Shown piece by piece: positions 1-7,360 of a stretch of DNA of 9,624 bases. The notes beneath the pieces were generated by a model, which searched no databases, was not told where the DNA came from, and saw only the letters and a list, made by a program, of their open reading frames with translations. Source of the DNA: IMCC26207 sp044357715 (GTDB lineage Bacteria; Actinomycetota; Acidimicrobiia; Acidimicrobiales; Microtrichaceae); assembly GCA_044357715.1 (NCBI GenBank), contig JBIKPA010000099.1:1-9624 (forward strand). Direction: 5' to 3'. A program made the position numbers and the translations under genes. Positions within the stretch are counted from its first letter, which is position 1, and each line of letters starts with the position of its first letter.

Positions 1-1
1 T

Positions 2-1021
2 GAGATTGCAACGCTAGGCGTTCTTGCATTCTTGCCAATCACTTACTTGGCAGGAATATTCCCCTTCGAACAATGGGGAAAGGTTGCGTTCTGGGCCTTT
101 GTGGTACTCGGTTCCGCTCTGATGGCGAGCGGAATCTACGCGCTCACCCAACGGTTTCTCGTTGATCCGCTCTTAGCCACACTCGGTGCAATCGTGACCT
201 TGCTGAGTGTGGACATCGTGATCGGGGGTCCGCTGCAGTTCAACACGGTCTTTGGCTACACCCCAACAGTGGCCGGTCGATTTAATGGCATGGGCAACCC
301 AGCGTTTTCAATGTTTGCAGCCTCTGCCATCATGGCGGCTGCACTCATTGCGTATCGGGTTGGAGGCCGTCGTGGCACTTGGTTAGGAATCGCTCTTCTC
401 GGTTGGGCAGTAGTGCTTGATGGTGCTCCGTTTTGGGGGGCGGACGTGGGCGGGGCACTTGCCATGATCCCATCTGCCGGTGTTACCGCTTGGATGTTGC
501 TTGGGCTGAAAGTACGCGCCCGTACGGCTGCGCTGTGGGGGAGTGTCTCTGTGCTCGTGGTTATTGCGCTCGGAGCGCTAGACCTGACACGACCGCCAGC
601 GGAACGAACTCACCTTGGACGCCTGCTTGCAGACATTGGAACAAATGGCCTTGAGGCGCTCAATACCGTGGTGCTGCGCAAGATTGATGCCAACATCTCG
701 GTTCTTGCGAGTTCTGTCTGGACGCTGATGTTGCCCCTGGTGTTTGCCTTTATTGCGTACTTGTTCTGGAAGTCGCCATGGAGACTGCGCACCATTGCCG
801 AGCGAATTCCCCAAGAGCGTGCTGCCGTTGCGGGCCTGATCACGGCAATGGTCTTAGGTTTCGCTCTCAATGACTCGGGTATTGCCGTGCCAGGAATCAT
901 GCTCGGAGTGATCAGCGCATCGCTCATCCACTTGATGCTCCGGGTTGACGATGATCTGCCGAGAGAGTCATCAGCAGCTAGTGCGGACGAACATCCTCTC
1001 GAGGCCAGCAGCAGAGGGTGA
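2..1021 (+). CDS. Polytopic integral membrane protein, C-terminal part (5'-truncated)
   Basis: The reading frame is open from the left edge (base 2 is the first complete codon) to TGA at 1019-1021, about 339 codons, so the true start lies upstream. The product is strongly hydrophobic. I count roughly ten candidate membrane segments, the clearest near residues 4-20, 27-46, 55-75, 100-118, 124-140, 145-165, 171-190, 235-252, 268-286 and 288-305, followed by a short polar tail. Three motif-like stretches stand out: GRFNGMGNPAF (encoded near 277-309), GAPFWGADVGG (near 422-454) and NDSGIAVPG (near 869-895). From memory, similar Gly/Asn-rich motifs occur in large bacterial membrane proteins that can carry an extracytoplasmic alkaline-phosphatase-like N-terminal domain. 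That domain would be outside the window and the link is tentative. The catalytic role is unknown. The 3' end overlaps the opposing glycosyltransferase gene by 51 bp. A cell-envelope role is inferred from the membrane topology and the neighbour. Confidence 0.8.
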   Translation, partial: EIATLGVLAFLPITYLAGIFPFEQWGKVAFWAFVVLGSALMASGIYALTQRFLVDPLLATLGAIVTLLSVDIVIGGPLQFNTVFGYTPTVAGRFNGMGNPAFSMFAASAIMAAALIAYRVGGRRGTWLGIALLGWAVVLDGAPFWGADVGGALAMIPSAGVTAWMLLGLKVRARTAALWGSVSVLVVIALGALDLTRPPAERTHLGRLLADIGTNGLEALNTVVLRKIDANISVLASSVWTLMLPLVFAFIAYLFWKSPWRLRTIAERIPQERAAVAGLITAMVLGFALNDSGIAVPGIMLGVISASLIHLMLRVDDDLPRESSAASADEHPLEASSRG

Positions 1022-2461
1022 TTCTGAAGTAACCACAAAGCCTTCGTCCTCAAGCTTGTCTGGTAAACCAGCGAAGGAACCGAATCGTTGCTTTGAACGA
1101 ATAACTACTGCACAGACTCGGGGATCACTCGCCGCCTCTGCTAAGGAATCCTCGGTATATCGGCCCTGTTGTACCCGGAGCATCGATGGATCGACAAGGT
1201 CGTCGCTAGTTCGTTTGCCCGCGCGCCACACCAAGCCTGGTTCATCGCTCAGCACCCAGGCCCCGTCGGGTAGCTGTTGAATTGCTTCAACGACTTCTGC
1301 CTCGGTGCCGCTATACGGTCCCGGCAGAATGATCTCATTGAGCTGAAAAAGAAGCAGGGGAACGCAAAGTAGCCCTGTAACGACTGTTACTCGAAGCGGT
1401 GGCCGGTAGATCCCGATGAGTAGCGCTAGCGGCGGAATCATCGCAGAGACATGTGGGCGCCAAAGTGGGCTCACTACAGCAATCAGCCAAAGCGCTGAGC
1501 CGACCGTCCAGGCTGCCATAAGCAGGCGAGAGGATGGGCTGGCTCCGGCTGCGGGGTCGGTTCCGGCCGTGGCCATGTCCCGCCATGGTCCTGATCTCAA
1601 CCTGGCCCAGAGTGCTGTGATGAGGGTGACGATCGCAAACAAGATCAGTGCCAGATCGCGGTCCCATAACGTGGAGACGAGTTTGGCTGCGTTTGCGGGA
1701 AGGTCACGGTTGGTTGACGCTGCTGTGCGGTATACGAAGGACTGATCCCAAACGGCAGCAAACCCGAATGGTGCGCTGATCATCACAAAGAGCGCCGCTG
1801 CGCTCGTTGCGACTACCAACCCATGCAGCAGGGGCGTTACTGCTACGCGGCGTAGTCTTGCCTGCGTTGCGAGTGGTGCAAGTAATACCAGCCCCACAAC
1901 AATCAAGATGGGTGCCTCCATTGCCTTTGTAGACAGAGTTGCACCCACGGCTAGGCCTAATAACAGCGAGTTTGAATAGCTGGGTTGGTCACGTTGTCGC
2001 AGTGAGAGCAACACGGCGAGTACTGCAAAGGCCAGCGCTGGCCCGTCCGCTGCAAGTGGGCCGGTCACCCAGAGCAAACTTCCCGAGGTGGCTGCCAACA
2101 CGGCTGCAACAAGCGCTCCGAGCCGATCGGTCATGCGCAGCGCCGTCCAATAAATTCCCACCACGATTGCAATTCCTGACAGAACAGCTAGCACTCGCGG
2201 AGAGTTCAACTTTTGGAAACCCACAAAGTCGCCCACTGCCACGAGCGGCAAGAACAGCGGCCCTTGGCTTGAGAACACATCGCGAAAGGGCAAGGCACCG
2301 TCACGCATTGCTAGGGCCGAGCTTGCAAAGACTCCGTCGTCAAAGGTCAGGTGTCGCTCAGAGAAAAACGCTGGAAGACGCAGAACGAGAGCGAGTAGTC
2401 CGAGCAACGCAGAATCTAGCAATCGGCTGAAGCGCAGTGGTTCGTTGGAAGAATCAGACAT
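971..2461 (-). CDS. ArnT/PMT-like (GT39-type) membrane glycosyltransferase
   Basis: This 496-residue multi-pass membrane protein starts at ATG (2461-2459 on the minus strand). A Shine-Dalgarno GGTGATC lies immediately upstream. After a first membrane helix (about residues 14-33), the first extracytoplasmic loop has Asp41-Asp42 in FDDGVFA, then PFRDVF and SSQGPLF (residues 58-70). This is the usual layout of lipid-linked-sugar transferases of the GT39/ArnT type, where the acidic residue in that loop is proposed to be catalytic. Further helices cover roughly 89-107, 113-132, 141-155, 166-200, 212-232, 268-287, 315-332 and 338-375. The segment around His337 followed by IPPLALLIG resembles actinobacterial members. 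A soluble C-terminal domain of about 115 residues (380-496) follows, with LSDEPGLVWRAGKR. Such enzymes move a sugar from a polyprenyl-phosphate donor to lipids, glycans or proteins outside the membrane. The acceptor cannot be deduced. The gene diverges from pyrG and its tail overlaps the membrane-protein gene. Confidence 0.85.
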   Translation of the reverse strand: MSDSSNEPLRFSRLLDSALLGLLALVLRLPAFFSERHLTFDDGVFASSALAMRDGALPFRDVFSSQGPLFLPLVAVGDFVGFQKLNSPRVLAVLSGIAIVVGIYWTALRMTDRLGALVAAVLAATSGSLLWVTGPLAADGPALAFAVLAVLLSLRQRDQPSYSNSLLLGLAVGATLSTKAMEAPILIVVGLVLLAPLATQARLRRVAVTPLLHGLVVATSAAALFVMISAPFGFAAVWDQSFVYRTAASTNRDLPANAAKLVSTLWDRDLALILFAIVTLITALWARLRSGPWRDMATAGTDPAAGASPSSRLLMAAWTVGSALWLIAVVSPLWRPHVSAMIPPLALLIGIYRPPLRVTVVTGLLCVPLLLFQLNEIILPGPYSGTEAEVVEAIQQLPDGAWVLSDEPGLVWRAGKRTSDDLVDPSMLRVQQGRYTEDSLAEAASDPRVCAVVIRSKQRFGSFAGLPDKLEDEGFVVTSESPSAAGLERMFVRTSC

Positions 2462-2462
2462 T

Positions 2463-2469
2463 GATCACC
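2463..2469 (-). promoter_or_regulatory. Shine-Dalgarno of the glycosyltransferase gene
   Basis: On the minus strand GGTGATC sits one base before the ATG. It is fully complementary to the GATCACC part of the usual bacterial 16S rRNA 3' tail. The pairing is placed rather close to the start, but the GGTG core lies within a workable distance. It supports ATG at 2461 as the start. Confidence 0.5.
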
Positions 2470-2568
2470 GGGTGCTGGGCCGTGCAGGCATGGAGACTTA
2501 GGTTAGTGAGGATTCTTGGTGTATTCAGCGACTCACTCAGCGCGCTACAGTTAGCTGTTCCGACGTAC

Positions 2569-2573
2569 AGGAG
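2569..2573 (+). promoter_or_regulatory. Shine-Dalgarno of pyrG
   Basis: AGGAG lies five bases before the GTG at 2579. This fixes the GTG start, which also gives the N-terminus TKHIFVTGGVASSLGKG expected for CTP synthase. Confidence 0.7.
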
Positions 2574-2578
2574 AAGCT

Positions 2579-4246
2579 GTGACAAAGCACATCTTCGTCA
2601 CCGGTGGGGTGGCTTCAAGTTTAGGCAAGGGGCTCACCGCTTCCTCCCTCGGTCGACTCCTAAAGGCCCGTGGTCTTCGAGTGACGATGCAGAAGCTCGA
2701 CCCGTATATCAATGTTGATCCGGGCACGATGAACCCGTTCGAACATGGCGAGGTGTTTGTTACCGAAGATGGTGGTGAAACCGACCTTGACCTTGGGCAT
2801 TACGAGCGCTTTATCGACGAACAACTCACACGTGACTCCAATGCGACCACGGGTTCGATCTACTCCGCAGTGCTTGCTGCAGAGCGGCGCGGCGAGTACC
2901 TCGGAAAGACCGTTCAGGTCATTCCGCATATCACCGATGAGATCAAGCGTCGGATTTCTAAGCTTGGTATCGATGGCACCGATGTTGTCATAACTGAGAT
3001 TGGCGGAACGGTGGGGGACATTGAGATCCTTCCCTTCTTAGAAGCAATTCGGCAGTTCCGACTTGATGTCGGCCGAGACAGCGTCTGTTACGTGCATGTC
3101 ACCTTGGTGCCGTTTATTGGCCCTTCCGGCGAACAGAAGACAAAACCAACGCAGCATTCTGTGACCGAACTTCGCAGCCGCGGCATTCAGCCAGATGCGA
3201 TTGTCTGTAGGTCTGATGAGGCAATCTCATCGGAGCTGAAACGGAAGATTTCTGGACTCTGCGATGTTGAGGTGGGCTCTGTTATCAACTGCGCTGATGC
3301 GAACAGCCTGTATGACATTCCGTTAGTGATTCATGATGAGGGTTTGGATTCTGTTGTTTGCAAAATCCTGCACCTTCCAGATACCCCGCCTGATCTCACC
3401 GAATGGAAGGCCCTTGTTGATCGAGTAGCGGCGGCAACCTTCCCTGTTCGGGTGGGGATCATTGGCAAGTATGTCAGCCTGCCCGATGCGTACCTCTCGG
3501 TAGTGGAGTCACTCAAGCATGCTGGCTTTGCCCACGGGGTAGACGTAGAAATCGAATGGATTCAAGCAGAAGAAGTAGAGGGCCTGCTGACCGCTGGTCG
3601 GCTGTCCGGCTTAGATGGCATCGTGATTCCCGGAGGATTCGGAGAACGCGGGGTTGAGGGCAAAATTGCTGCTGCTGGTTTTGCTCGAGAACAGAAGATC
3701 CCGTGTTTAGGCTTGTGTTTGGGAATGCAAGTCATGACTGTGGAGTTTGCCCGCAATGAGTTGGGCCTGACCGGAGCAAACTCAACCGAATTTGATCCGG
3801 CAACACCGCATCCGGTGATTGACTTGATGGACTCGCAGCGCGAGATCACAAACAAGGGTGGCACCATGCGCCTTGGCGCATATATCGCGCAGCTAGAACC
3901 GGGATCAAGAGTTGCAAATGCATATGGAAGCACCGTTGTTTCTGAACGTCATCGCCACAGGTATGAGTTCAACCCTGCTTACCGCCGCAGATTCGAAGGC
4001 AGCGCGTTCAAGTTCTCCGGAACCTCTCCAGATGGTCGACTTGTCGAGTTTATTGAGCTAGAAGACCATCCTTTTTGGGTGGCCACACAGGCTCATCCAG
4101 AGTTTAAGAGCCGGCCCACAAACCCGGCGCCGCTCTTTAGAGAATTGATTGGTGCCGCAGCCGAGCGTGCTCGTGGGCGCAATCCGCAGCTGATCAAGCT
4201 AGATGTTGACCACCCGGTTGATACAGCTGTTCTGAGAGACGCGTGA
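2579..4246 (+). CDS. pyrG: CTP synthase (glutamine-hydrolysing)
   Basis: CTP synthase aminates UTP to CTP using ATP and ammonia from glutamine, the last step of de novo pyrimidine nucleotide synthesis in the cytoplasm. The 555-residue product is full length (E. coli enzyme 545). The N-terminal synthase domain (about 1-265) starts with the P-loop-like GGVASSLGKGL (8-18) and has the UTP/CTP-site motif GEQKTKPTQ (184-192), in the same register as E. coli Lys187, Lys189 and Gln192. The C-terminal class I glutamine amidotransferase domain (about 290-540) has the nucleophile Cys380 in CLGLCLGMQ and the His506/Glu508 pair in AHPEFKS. The GTG start at 2579 is supported by AGGAG five bases upstream. 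The gene heads a tight operon: its stop overlaps the Nudix start as GTGA. A polar tail of some 20 residues follows the amidotransferase domain, as in other actinobacterial versions. No key residue is missing. Confidence 0.98.
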   Translation: MTKHIFVTGGVASSLGKGLTASSLGRLLKARGLRVTMQKLDPYINVDPGTMNPFEHGEVFVTEDGGETDLDLGHYERFIDEQLTRDSNATTGSIYSAVLAAERRGEYLGKTVQVIPHITDEIKRRISKLGIDGTDVVITEIGGTVGDIEILPFLEAIRQFRLDVGRDSVCYVHVTLVPFIGPSGEQKTKPTQHSVTELRSRGIQPDAIVCRSDEAISSELKRKISGLCDVEVGSVINCADANSLYDIPLVIHDEGLDSVVCKILHLPDTPPDLTEWKALVDRVAAATFPVRVGIIGKYVSLPDAYLSVVESLKHAGFAHGVDVEIEWIQAEEVEGLLTAGRLSGLDGIVIPGGFGERGVEGKIAAAGFAREQKIPCLGLCLGMQVMTVEFARNELGLTGANSTEFDPATPHPVIDLMDSQREITNKGGTMRLGAYIAQLEPGSRVANAYGSTVVSERHRHRYEFNPAYRRRFEGSAFKFSGTSPDGRLVEFIELEDHPFWVATQAHPEFKSRPTNPAPLFRELIGAAAERARGRNPQLIKLDVDHPVDTAVLRDA

Positions 4247-4788
4247 GCGGATTCAGCCATCTTGGCGACAGCATCCTTCACACGGGGTACGTGATTTCAC
4301 TTTGTCGTTCTCAGTTCCAAGCGCCAGACGGAACCTTGTTTGAGCGAGACATCGTTCGGCATCCTGGTGCAGTTTCGGTAGTGCCGTTGCTCGAGTCGGG
4401 CGAGGTGGTCCTTGTTCGGCAGTATCGGGCAGCAATCGATGAGATGGTGCTCGAGATTCCCGCCGGCAAGCGAGACGTGCCCGGCGAACCGACTGAAGTT
4501 ACAGCCCAGCGCGAACTCATCGAAGAAGTGGGATTTTCTGCAGGCAGGCTCGACTTGTTGTCGCGGTTTCATAACTCAATTGGGTTTAGCGACGAAGAGA
4601 GCTTTGTCTATTTAGGTCGCGACCTCACTGAGCAGCCGATGGATCGTCAGGGCATCGAAGAGGCCTTCATGGATGTGATTCAAGTACCACTTCTAGATAC
4701 CCCCGAGATGATTTCCTCGGGATTGATCACAGATGCAAAGACAGTCATCGGACTGAGCCTAGCTATCGCCAAGATCCGCGAGCCCTGA
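4243..4788 (+). CDS. Nudix hydrolase, ADP-ribose pyrophosphatase type
   Basis: This 181-residue protein carries a Nudix box: Gly75, Glu82, Arg90-Glu91-Leu92, Glu94-Glu95 and Gly97, preceded by EIPAG (71-75). These acidic residues bind Mg2+ for hydrolysis of nucleoside diphosphates linked to another moiety. The EIPAG lead-in, the length and position next to pyrG point to the ADP-ribose pyrophosphatase group (ADP-ribose to AMP plus ribose 5-phosphate), as with M. tuberculosis Rv1700, but substrate cannot be fixed from sequence. The box has six residues instead of five between the first Gly and the first Glu; the rest keeps standard spacing. To my recollection the mycobacterial enzyme has the same longer loop, so this is likely a subfamily trait. 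Translation starts at GTG 4243 inside the pyrG stop (GTGA), implying coupling. The xerD start follows three bases after the stop. Confidence 0.9.
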   Translation: MSGFSHLGDSILHTGYVISLCRSQFQAPDGTLFERDIVRHPGAVSVVPLLESGEVVLVRQYRAAIDEMVLEIPAGKRDVPGEPTEVTAQRELIEEVGFSAGRLDLLSRFHNSIGFSDEESFVYLGRDLTEQPMDRQGIEEAFMDVIQVPLLDTPEMISSGLITDAKTVIGLSLAIAKIREP

Positions 4789-4791
4789 CCC

Positions 4792-5742
4792 ATGTTGCCC
4801 CTCGAAGTCGAGGAGTTTTTGGTTCATCTTCAGGTCGAAAAGGGAAGGTCCCCGCTGACAATCAGCGCGTATCGAAGGGATCTGCAGCGCTACATCAACT
4901 TTTTGGAAGTTCGTGGATGTTCAATGTCTCGCTCCGCTCCTTCCGACGTTGTTGCCTACGCTGCATCGTTGGGTGATGCGGGACTCGCTGCATCATCAGT
5001 GACAAGAATGTTGGCTTCGGTCCGCAGCGCGCATCGCTGGCTTGCGGCGGAGGGGGTCTACAGCAGTAACGCTTCGCTCACCGTTGAATCGCCACGTCTT
5101 CCAGAGTCGCTTCCAAAGGCACTCTCTGAGGATCAGGTCATGTTGTTGTTGGACTCAGTGGAGCAGGCCGTGAACTCGGCCGAGAACGACCCCTTCGCTT
5201 TGCGCGATCGCGCATTGCTTGAGGTGCTGTACGGAACTGGGACTCGAGTCTCGGAAGTCTGTGGAATGAGCTTTGGTGATGTTGACTTAGAAGGAGCGCT
5301 ACTGCGTGTGATGGGGAAGCGCTCTAAGGAGCGCATCGTCCCGCTTGGGAGGTATGCCGTAGCCACATTGGCTGCTTGGATTGAAGCCGGTCGACCTCAA
5401 CTTGTACCTCGGCACTGGCGAAATCGAGGCGATGCCGACGCTATCTTCCTTGGCTCCAAAGGCTCGCGCCTGACTCGGCAAGGCGTGTACTTGGTCCTGC
5501 AAAAGCGAGCGCTAACAGCGGGGCTCTCGCCGGCGCTGATTAGTCCGCATGTATTGCGCCATTCCTGTGCGACCCATTTGCTTGATAACGGCGCCGACAT
5601 TCGCACGGTGCAAGAGATGTTGGGCCATGCGTCAGTGAGCACCACGCAGATCTATACCAAGGTCGCAACCGAACGCCTCTGGCAGGCATACAGGGAGGCG
5701 CACCCGAGAGCAGCTGCTCGGCCAGAGTTAGCGGCCAAATGA
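4792..5742 (+). CDS. xerD: Tyrosine recombinase XerD (chromosome dimer resolution)
   Basis: This 316-residue tyrosine recombinase has the two-domain Xer layout. An N-terminal SAM-like core-binding domain (about 1-90, with LQVEKGRSPLTISAYRRDL) is followed by the catalytic domain (about 108-300). All active-site residues are visible: Arg152 (GTGTRVSE), Lys176 (GKRSKER), His253 and Arg256 (HVLRHS), His279 (LGHAS) and nucleophile Tyr288 (IYTK). Their spacing matches E. coli XerD. Xer recombinases resolve chromosome dimers at dif near the terminus, usually with a XerC partner and FtsK. The genomic position after pyrG and Nudix is the conserved actinobacterial xerD locus (Rv1701-like), which favours XerD over a phage or integron integrase. 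There is no adjacent att-like repeat or excisionase gene. ATG 4792 is three bases after the upstream stop. The stop overlaps the next ATG (ATGA). Confidence 0.95.
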   Translation: MLPLEVEEFLVHLQVEKGRSPLTISAYRRDLQRYINFLEVRGCSMSRSAPSDVVAYAASLGDAGLAASSVTRMLASVRSAHRWLAAEGVYSSNASLTVESPRLPESLPKALSEDQVMLLLDSVEQAVNSAENDPFALRDRALLEVLYGTGTRVSEVCGMSFGDVDLEGALLRVMGKRSKERIVPLGRYAVATLAAWIEAGRPQLVPRHWRNRGDADAIFLGSKGSRLTRQGVYLVLQKRALTAGLSPALISPHVLRHSCATHLLDNGADIRTVQEMLGHASVSTTQIYTKVATERLWQAYREAHPRAAARPELAAK

Positions 5743-6296
5743 GCCTGCGACCGGTGCATCGCGTTGAGCGCTTTGTTAGATCCGTGTTTTCAGTTGCACC
5801 AAGTCCGGAGCAAATCCGCTGGGCAACAAGCTTTCTCACTGCAGCAGAGCAGAAGCTGTTTCTGCGAATGCCGTCGGTGGATCAATCGCATTGTATTGGC
5901 GTTGCCCGTGCAGTTGCTGCCCACCTAGATAGCGTTGGGCTTGCCGAGTCTGATCCTGATGCTGTCTGGATTGTTGCAGCCGCACTTCTTCATGATGTCG
6001 GCAAGTCGGTTAGCGGGCTCGGAACATACGGCAGGGTAGTGGCCACTATCTCTGAAGCCTTGGGAGGCTCAGACATGGCCCTTCACTGGGTGGAGCGCGG
6101 AGGCATGACCCGAAAGGTGGGCCTGTATTTGCAGTATCCCAAACTGGGAGCCGACCTCTTGTCCCTGGCTGAGTCCGATGACCGAGTAGTTGCTTGGGCT
6201 GCAGAGCATCACTTACCGCCAGAGAAATGGTCTCTGCCGATGGACTGCGCTTTGTTGTTGCAACAAGGCGATGATGGCCGCTTAGAAAAGCGCTAA
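5739..6296 (+). CDS. HD-domain protein, predicted metal-dependent phosphohydrolase
   Basis: This small protein of 185 residues has the HD-superfamily signature: His51 (in DQSHCIGVARAV), the His85-Asp86 pair in ALLHDVGKS (82-90), a further histidine pair His157-His158 (AEHH) and Asp178-Asp179 near the C-terminus (QQGDD). These are the positions expected to bind one or two metal ions in HD phosphohydrolases. No partner domain such as GAF, RelA/SpoT synthetase or a nucleotidyltransferase is present. The N-terminal stretch (about 21-60, LTAAEQKLFLRMPSVDQSH) resembles an uncharacterised actinobacterial family that I recall, so I call it a conserved hypothetical hydrolase; its substrate is unknown. 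The ATG lies within the xerD stop (ATGA), so it is the coupled last gene of the pyrG operon. A nucleotide or signalling-nucleotide substrate is only a guess from that context. Its TAA overlaps the opposing trpS stop. Confidence 0.85.
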   Translation: MSLRPVHRVERFVRSVFSVAPSPEQIRWATSFLTAAEQKLFLRMPSVDQSHCIGVARAVAAHLDSVGLAESDPDAVWIVAAALLHDVGKSVSGLGTYGRVVATISEALGGSDMALHWVERGGMTRKVGLYLQYPKLGADLLSLAESDDRVVAWAAEHHLPPEKWSLPMDCALLLQQGDDGRLEKR

Positions 6297-7276
6297 CTGC
6301 GTGGGAGCAGGCCGATGTTGGCCTTTGCTCGCTCAACTACAGAGCCAGCAATAGACCGGGCCTTTTCTGAGCCCAACGACAAGAGCGAGAGCGTGGCGGA
6401 AGGATCAGCCTGCAGGTCGGCCATCCGGGTTTGGATTGGCCGCAGTAGATCAATGACTGCCTCTGCTGTGTCTGCCTTGAGCGGGCCGTATTGGGTGTAC
6501 TCGGCAGCAAGTTGTTCTGGGGTCCGTTGGGTAAGTGCGCTCAATATGGACAACAAATTAGACACTCCGGGCTTTGCTGCGACATCGAATCGCACCTCGC
6601 TCTCCGAGTCAGTAACCGCCCGTGAAAACTTCTTTGCAACTGCTCCAAGGTCGTCGCTCAAGTAGACCGTTCCTGCACCGCCATCAGAAGATTTCGACAT
6701 CTTGTTGGTGGGGTTCTGCAGGTCCATAACGCGCGCTCCGATGCGGGGGATCGAGGCCTGAGGAATCACGAAAGTATCGCCGTAGCGCTTGTTGAAACGC
6801 TCGGCCACATCACGGGTCAACTCAATATGTTGGCGCTGATCTTCGCCAACGGGGACCTTGTCTGTGTCGTATAGCAAGATGTCGGCCGCCTGAAGCGCCG
6901 GATACGTAAACAGCCCGGCCGAGATGAACTCTTGCTGTTCGGACTTGTCTTTGAATTGAGTCATGCGGCGCAACTCTCCCATTGAAGTGCTGCACTGGAT
7001 GATCCACCCGAGTTCGGTGTGTTCAGGAACATGGCTTTGCACGAACAAGGTGCATTGTTCCGGGTCAAGACCGCAGGCTAAGAGGCCCTGGGCGAGTTCA
7101 AGAGTGCGTGTTCCGATCTCTCCGGGCTTTTTCGGAACCGTTAATGCGTGCATGTCGACGATGCAGTACAGACTGTCGGCCTGGCTTTGATCTTGCACCC
7201 AGTTCATGACCGCACCCAGCAAATTGCCGAGATGTAGATCGCCAGTAGGTTGGATACCAGATAAGACACGGGGCAT
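6293..7276 (-). CDS. trpS: Tryptophanyl-tRNA synthetase
   Basis: TrpS charges tRNA-Trp with tryptophan using ATP. The frame is open further upstream (to 7519), but ATG at 7276-7274 gives the canonical N-terminus MPRVLSGIQPTGDLHLGN and a 327-residue protein, the normal bacterial size. The upstream extension would run antisense into scpA and shows no family similarity. Class I signatures are complete: the HIGH-equivalent HLGN (15-18), KMSKS (192-196), and Asp132 in ADILLY, the residue that reads the tryptophan indole in the Geobacillus enzyme. GEDQ (144-147) and AKPGVSNLL (234-242) are also typical. The gene faces against all its neighbours. It converges on the HD gene with a 4-bp overlap of stop codons and diverges from scpA. 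I see no T-box or Trp-codon leader upstream, and no Shine-Dalgarno. TAGCAT lies eight bases before the ATG, consistent with a very short leader or none. Confidence 0.96.
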   Translation of the reverse strand: MPRVLSGIQPTGDLHLGNLLGAVMNWVQDQSQADSLYCIVDMHALTVPKKPGEIGTRTLELAQGLLACGLDPEQCTLFVQSHVPEHTELGWIIQCSTSMGELRRMTQFKDKSEQQEFISAGLFTYPALQAADILLYDTDKVPVGEDQRQHIELTRDVAERFNKRYGDTFVIPQASIPRIGARVMDLQNPTNKMSKSSDGGAGTVYLSDDLGAVAKKFSRAVTDSESEVRFDVAAKPGVSNLLSILSALTQRTPEQLAAEYTQYGPLKADTAEAVIDLLRPIQTRMADLQADPSATLSLLSLGSEKARSIAGSVVERAKANIGLLPRS

Positions 7277-7284
7277 GGCGGGTG

Positions 7285-7290
7285 ATGCTA
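7285..7290 (-). promoter_or_regulatory. Candidate -10 box of trpS (near-leaderless)
   Basis: On the minus strand TAGCAT matches TAnnnT and ends eight bases before the trpS ATG. Transcription would begin within a few bases of the start codon. No -35 consensus and no Shine-Dalgarno is visible. Confidence 0.4.
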
Positions 7291-7360
7291 CCGAGTGGGC
7301 GGTGTCTTCGGGTAAAACGCTGCAAATGACATCAGTGTGATATGGAATCGAAATCGCGGC

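Larger units (their letters stand above)
2462..2578. promoter_or_regulatory. Divergent intergenic region, glycosyltransferase / pyrG
   Basis: These 117 bp separate the start codons of two divergent genes and must hold both promoters unless they lie inside the genes. For pyrG, TACAGT (2546-2551) fits the actinobacterial TAnnnT -10 pattern and would give a leader of about 20 nt. For the minus-strand gene, TAACCT (complement of 2500-2505) is a candidate -10. Neither has a convincing -35 hexamer. ACAG and CTGT arms around TTAG (2547-2558) form a small imperfect palindrome over the pyrG candidate -10, too short to call an operator. I see no terminator-like hairpin with a T run and no attenuator of the kind known upstream of pyrG in Firmicutes. 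Confidence 0.4.

Noticed and set aside
610..1053. 147-codon minus-strand frame antisense to the membrane-protein gene
   Set aside because: It overlaps the hydrophobic coding region in its antisense frame and has no recognisable domain or upstream ribosome site.
1939..2430. 163-codon plus-strand frame within the glycosyltransferase gene
   Set aside because: It is Arg- and Ala-rich and of low plausibility, as expected for an antisense shadow of a membrane-protein gene.
4792..5742. Tyrosine recombinase as a sign of a mobile element or integron
   Set aside because: Its place after pyrG and Nudix, full Xer-like length and the absence of att repeats or cargo genes indicate the housekeeping XerD.
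6255..6266. Perfect 12-bp palindrome TTGTTGCAACAA near the end of the HD gene
   Set aside because: It lies in codons for Leu and Gln repeats, has no loop or T run, and no second copy was noticed nearby. It is most likely coincidental.
6279..6292. Hairpin CGCTT-AGAA-AAGCG as a bidirectional terminator
   Set aside because: The stem is only five base pairs and no T tract follows on either strand, so it does not meet the pattern of an intrinsic terminator.
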